In this document: piece by piece, positions 5,452 to 5,645 of the stretch | Layout: every line of letters starts with the position of its first letter | Numbering within the stretch: position 1 is the first letter of the stretch | Source: CAZHBD01 sp964530555 | GTDB lineage: Bacteria > Patescibacteriota > Saccharimonadia > Saccharimonadales > AWTP1-31 | DNA: 5,645 nt | Assembly: GCA_964530555.1 (NCBI GenBank) | Contig: CAZHBD010000046.1 | Location: forward strand, 1 to 5,645 | Direction: 5' to 3' | Notes under the pieces: generated by a model | The model's input: only the letters and a program-made list of their open reading frames with translations | Told to the model about the DNA's origin: nothing | Database searches by the model: none | Translations under genes and position numbers: made by a program

Positions 5452-5645
5452 ATGGCAGACTTTGACCGAAGCAAACCCCACGTCAACGTTGGTACTATGG
5501 GCCACGTCGACCACGGTAAAACAACGCTAACCGCAGCGATTACCGCTGTGCTCGCAAAGAAACTTCCGAGCGACGTCAACAAAAAAATTAACTACGACGA
5601 AATCGACAACGCACCAGAAGAAAAAGCTCGTGGTATTACCATTGC
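5452..5645 (+). CDS. tuf: Elongation factor Tu, N-terminal part (partial)
   Basis: This gene encodes the GTPase that delivers aminoacyl-tRNA to the ribosomal A site. The visible 64 codons begin MADFDRSKPHVNVGTMGHV and contain the P-loop GHVDHGKT at residues 18-25. Switch I begins with NYDEIDNAPEEKARGITI (47-64), which includes the conserved RGITI with the magnesium-coordinating threonine. The GTMGHVD form, with Met where most bacteria have Ile, and the short segment before NYDEID fit my memory of Saccharibacteria. The start is fixed by a good AAGAGGAG ribosome binding site and by the canonical N-terminus. The gene continues past the window end, so its G4 motif, which would be worth comparing with that of EF-G here, cannot be seen. 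Confidence 0.97.
   Translation, partial: MADFDRSKPHVNVGTMGHVDHGKTTLTAAITAVLAKKLPSDVNKKINYDEIDNAPEEKARGITI

Noticed and set aside
1..5645. CRISPR arrays, tRNAs, IS elements, toxin-antitoxin pairs
   Set aside because: No regularly spaced repeats, cloverleaf sequences, transposase motifs or recognisable toxin or antitoxin families were seen.

Overview
The window is a piece of a bacterial str operon (ribosomal protein S7, EF-G, EF-Tu) in which the conserved genes are separated by small genes I do not recognise. All supported genes lie on the + strand. The S7 tail, the EF-G sequence and the EF-Tu N-terminus resemble, from memory, Candidatus Saccharibacteria (TM7, Patescibacteria/CPR). Roughly balanced GC content fits that. 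I could not run a search, so the lineage is an inference (about 0.6).

Layout. 1-75: the last 25 codons of rpsG. 103-465: a 120-aa orphan protein with a C-x3-C-x4-C cluster. 563-2650: complete fusA (695 aa). 2660-5320: five unrecognised genes between fusA and tuf. These are two small six-cysteine proteins that look like divergent tandem paralogs (2660-3013 and 3152-3433), an alpha-helical cysteine-free protein (about 3480-4097), a 197-aa soluble protein (4128-4721) and a lipoprotein (4829-5320). 5321-5451: a near-consensus promoter and a roughly 93-nt leader for tuf. 5452-5645: the first 64 codons of tuf, cut by the window end.

How it works together. S7, EF-G and EF-Tu are the usual translation block. 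fusA and tuf each have a Shine-Dalgarno sequence, and tuf also has its own strong promoter, so it need not depend on read-through from fusA. The six unrecognised genes lack a good Shine-Dalgarno sequence. At least two of them have a sigma70-like -10 box ending 7 nt before the ATG, which predicts leaderless mRNAs. The five downstream genes use AGA/AGG arginine codons, which fusA never uses. They therefore look like separately expressed accessory genes placed inside the str locus.

The most notable signal in a known gene is in EF-G. Both guanine-recognition elements depart from consensus: G4 reads NKIN instead of NKxD, and the G5 'SA' loop is replaced by a glycine-rich TGGDGRG stretch. All other catalytic landmarks are intact. 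No RNA genes, IS elements, CRISPR arrays or convincing terminators were seen.
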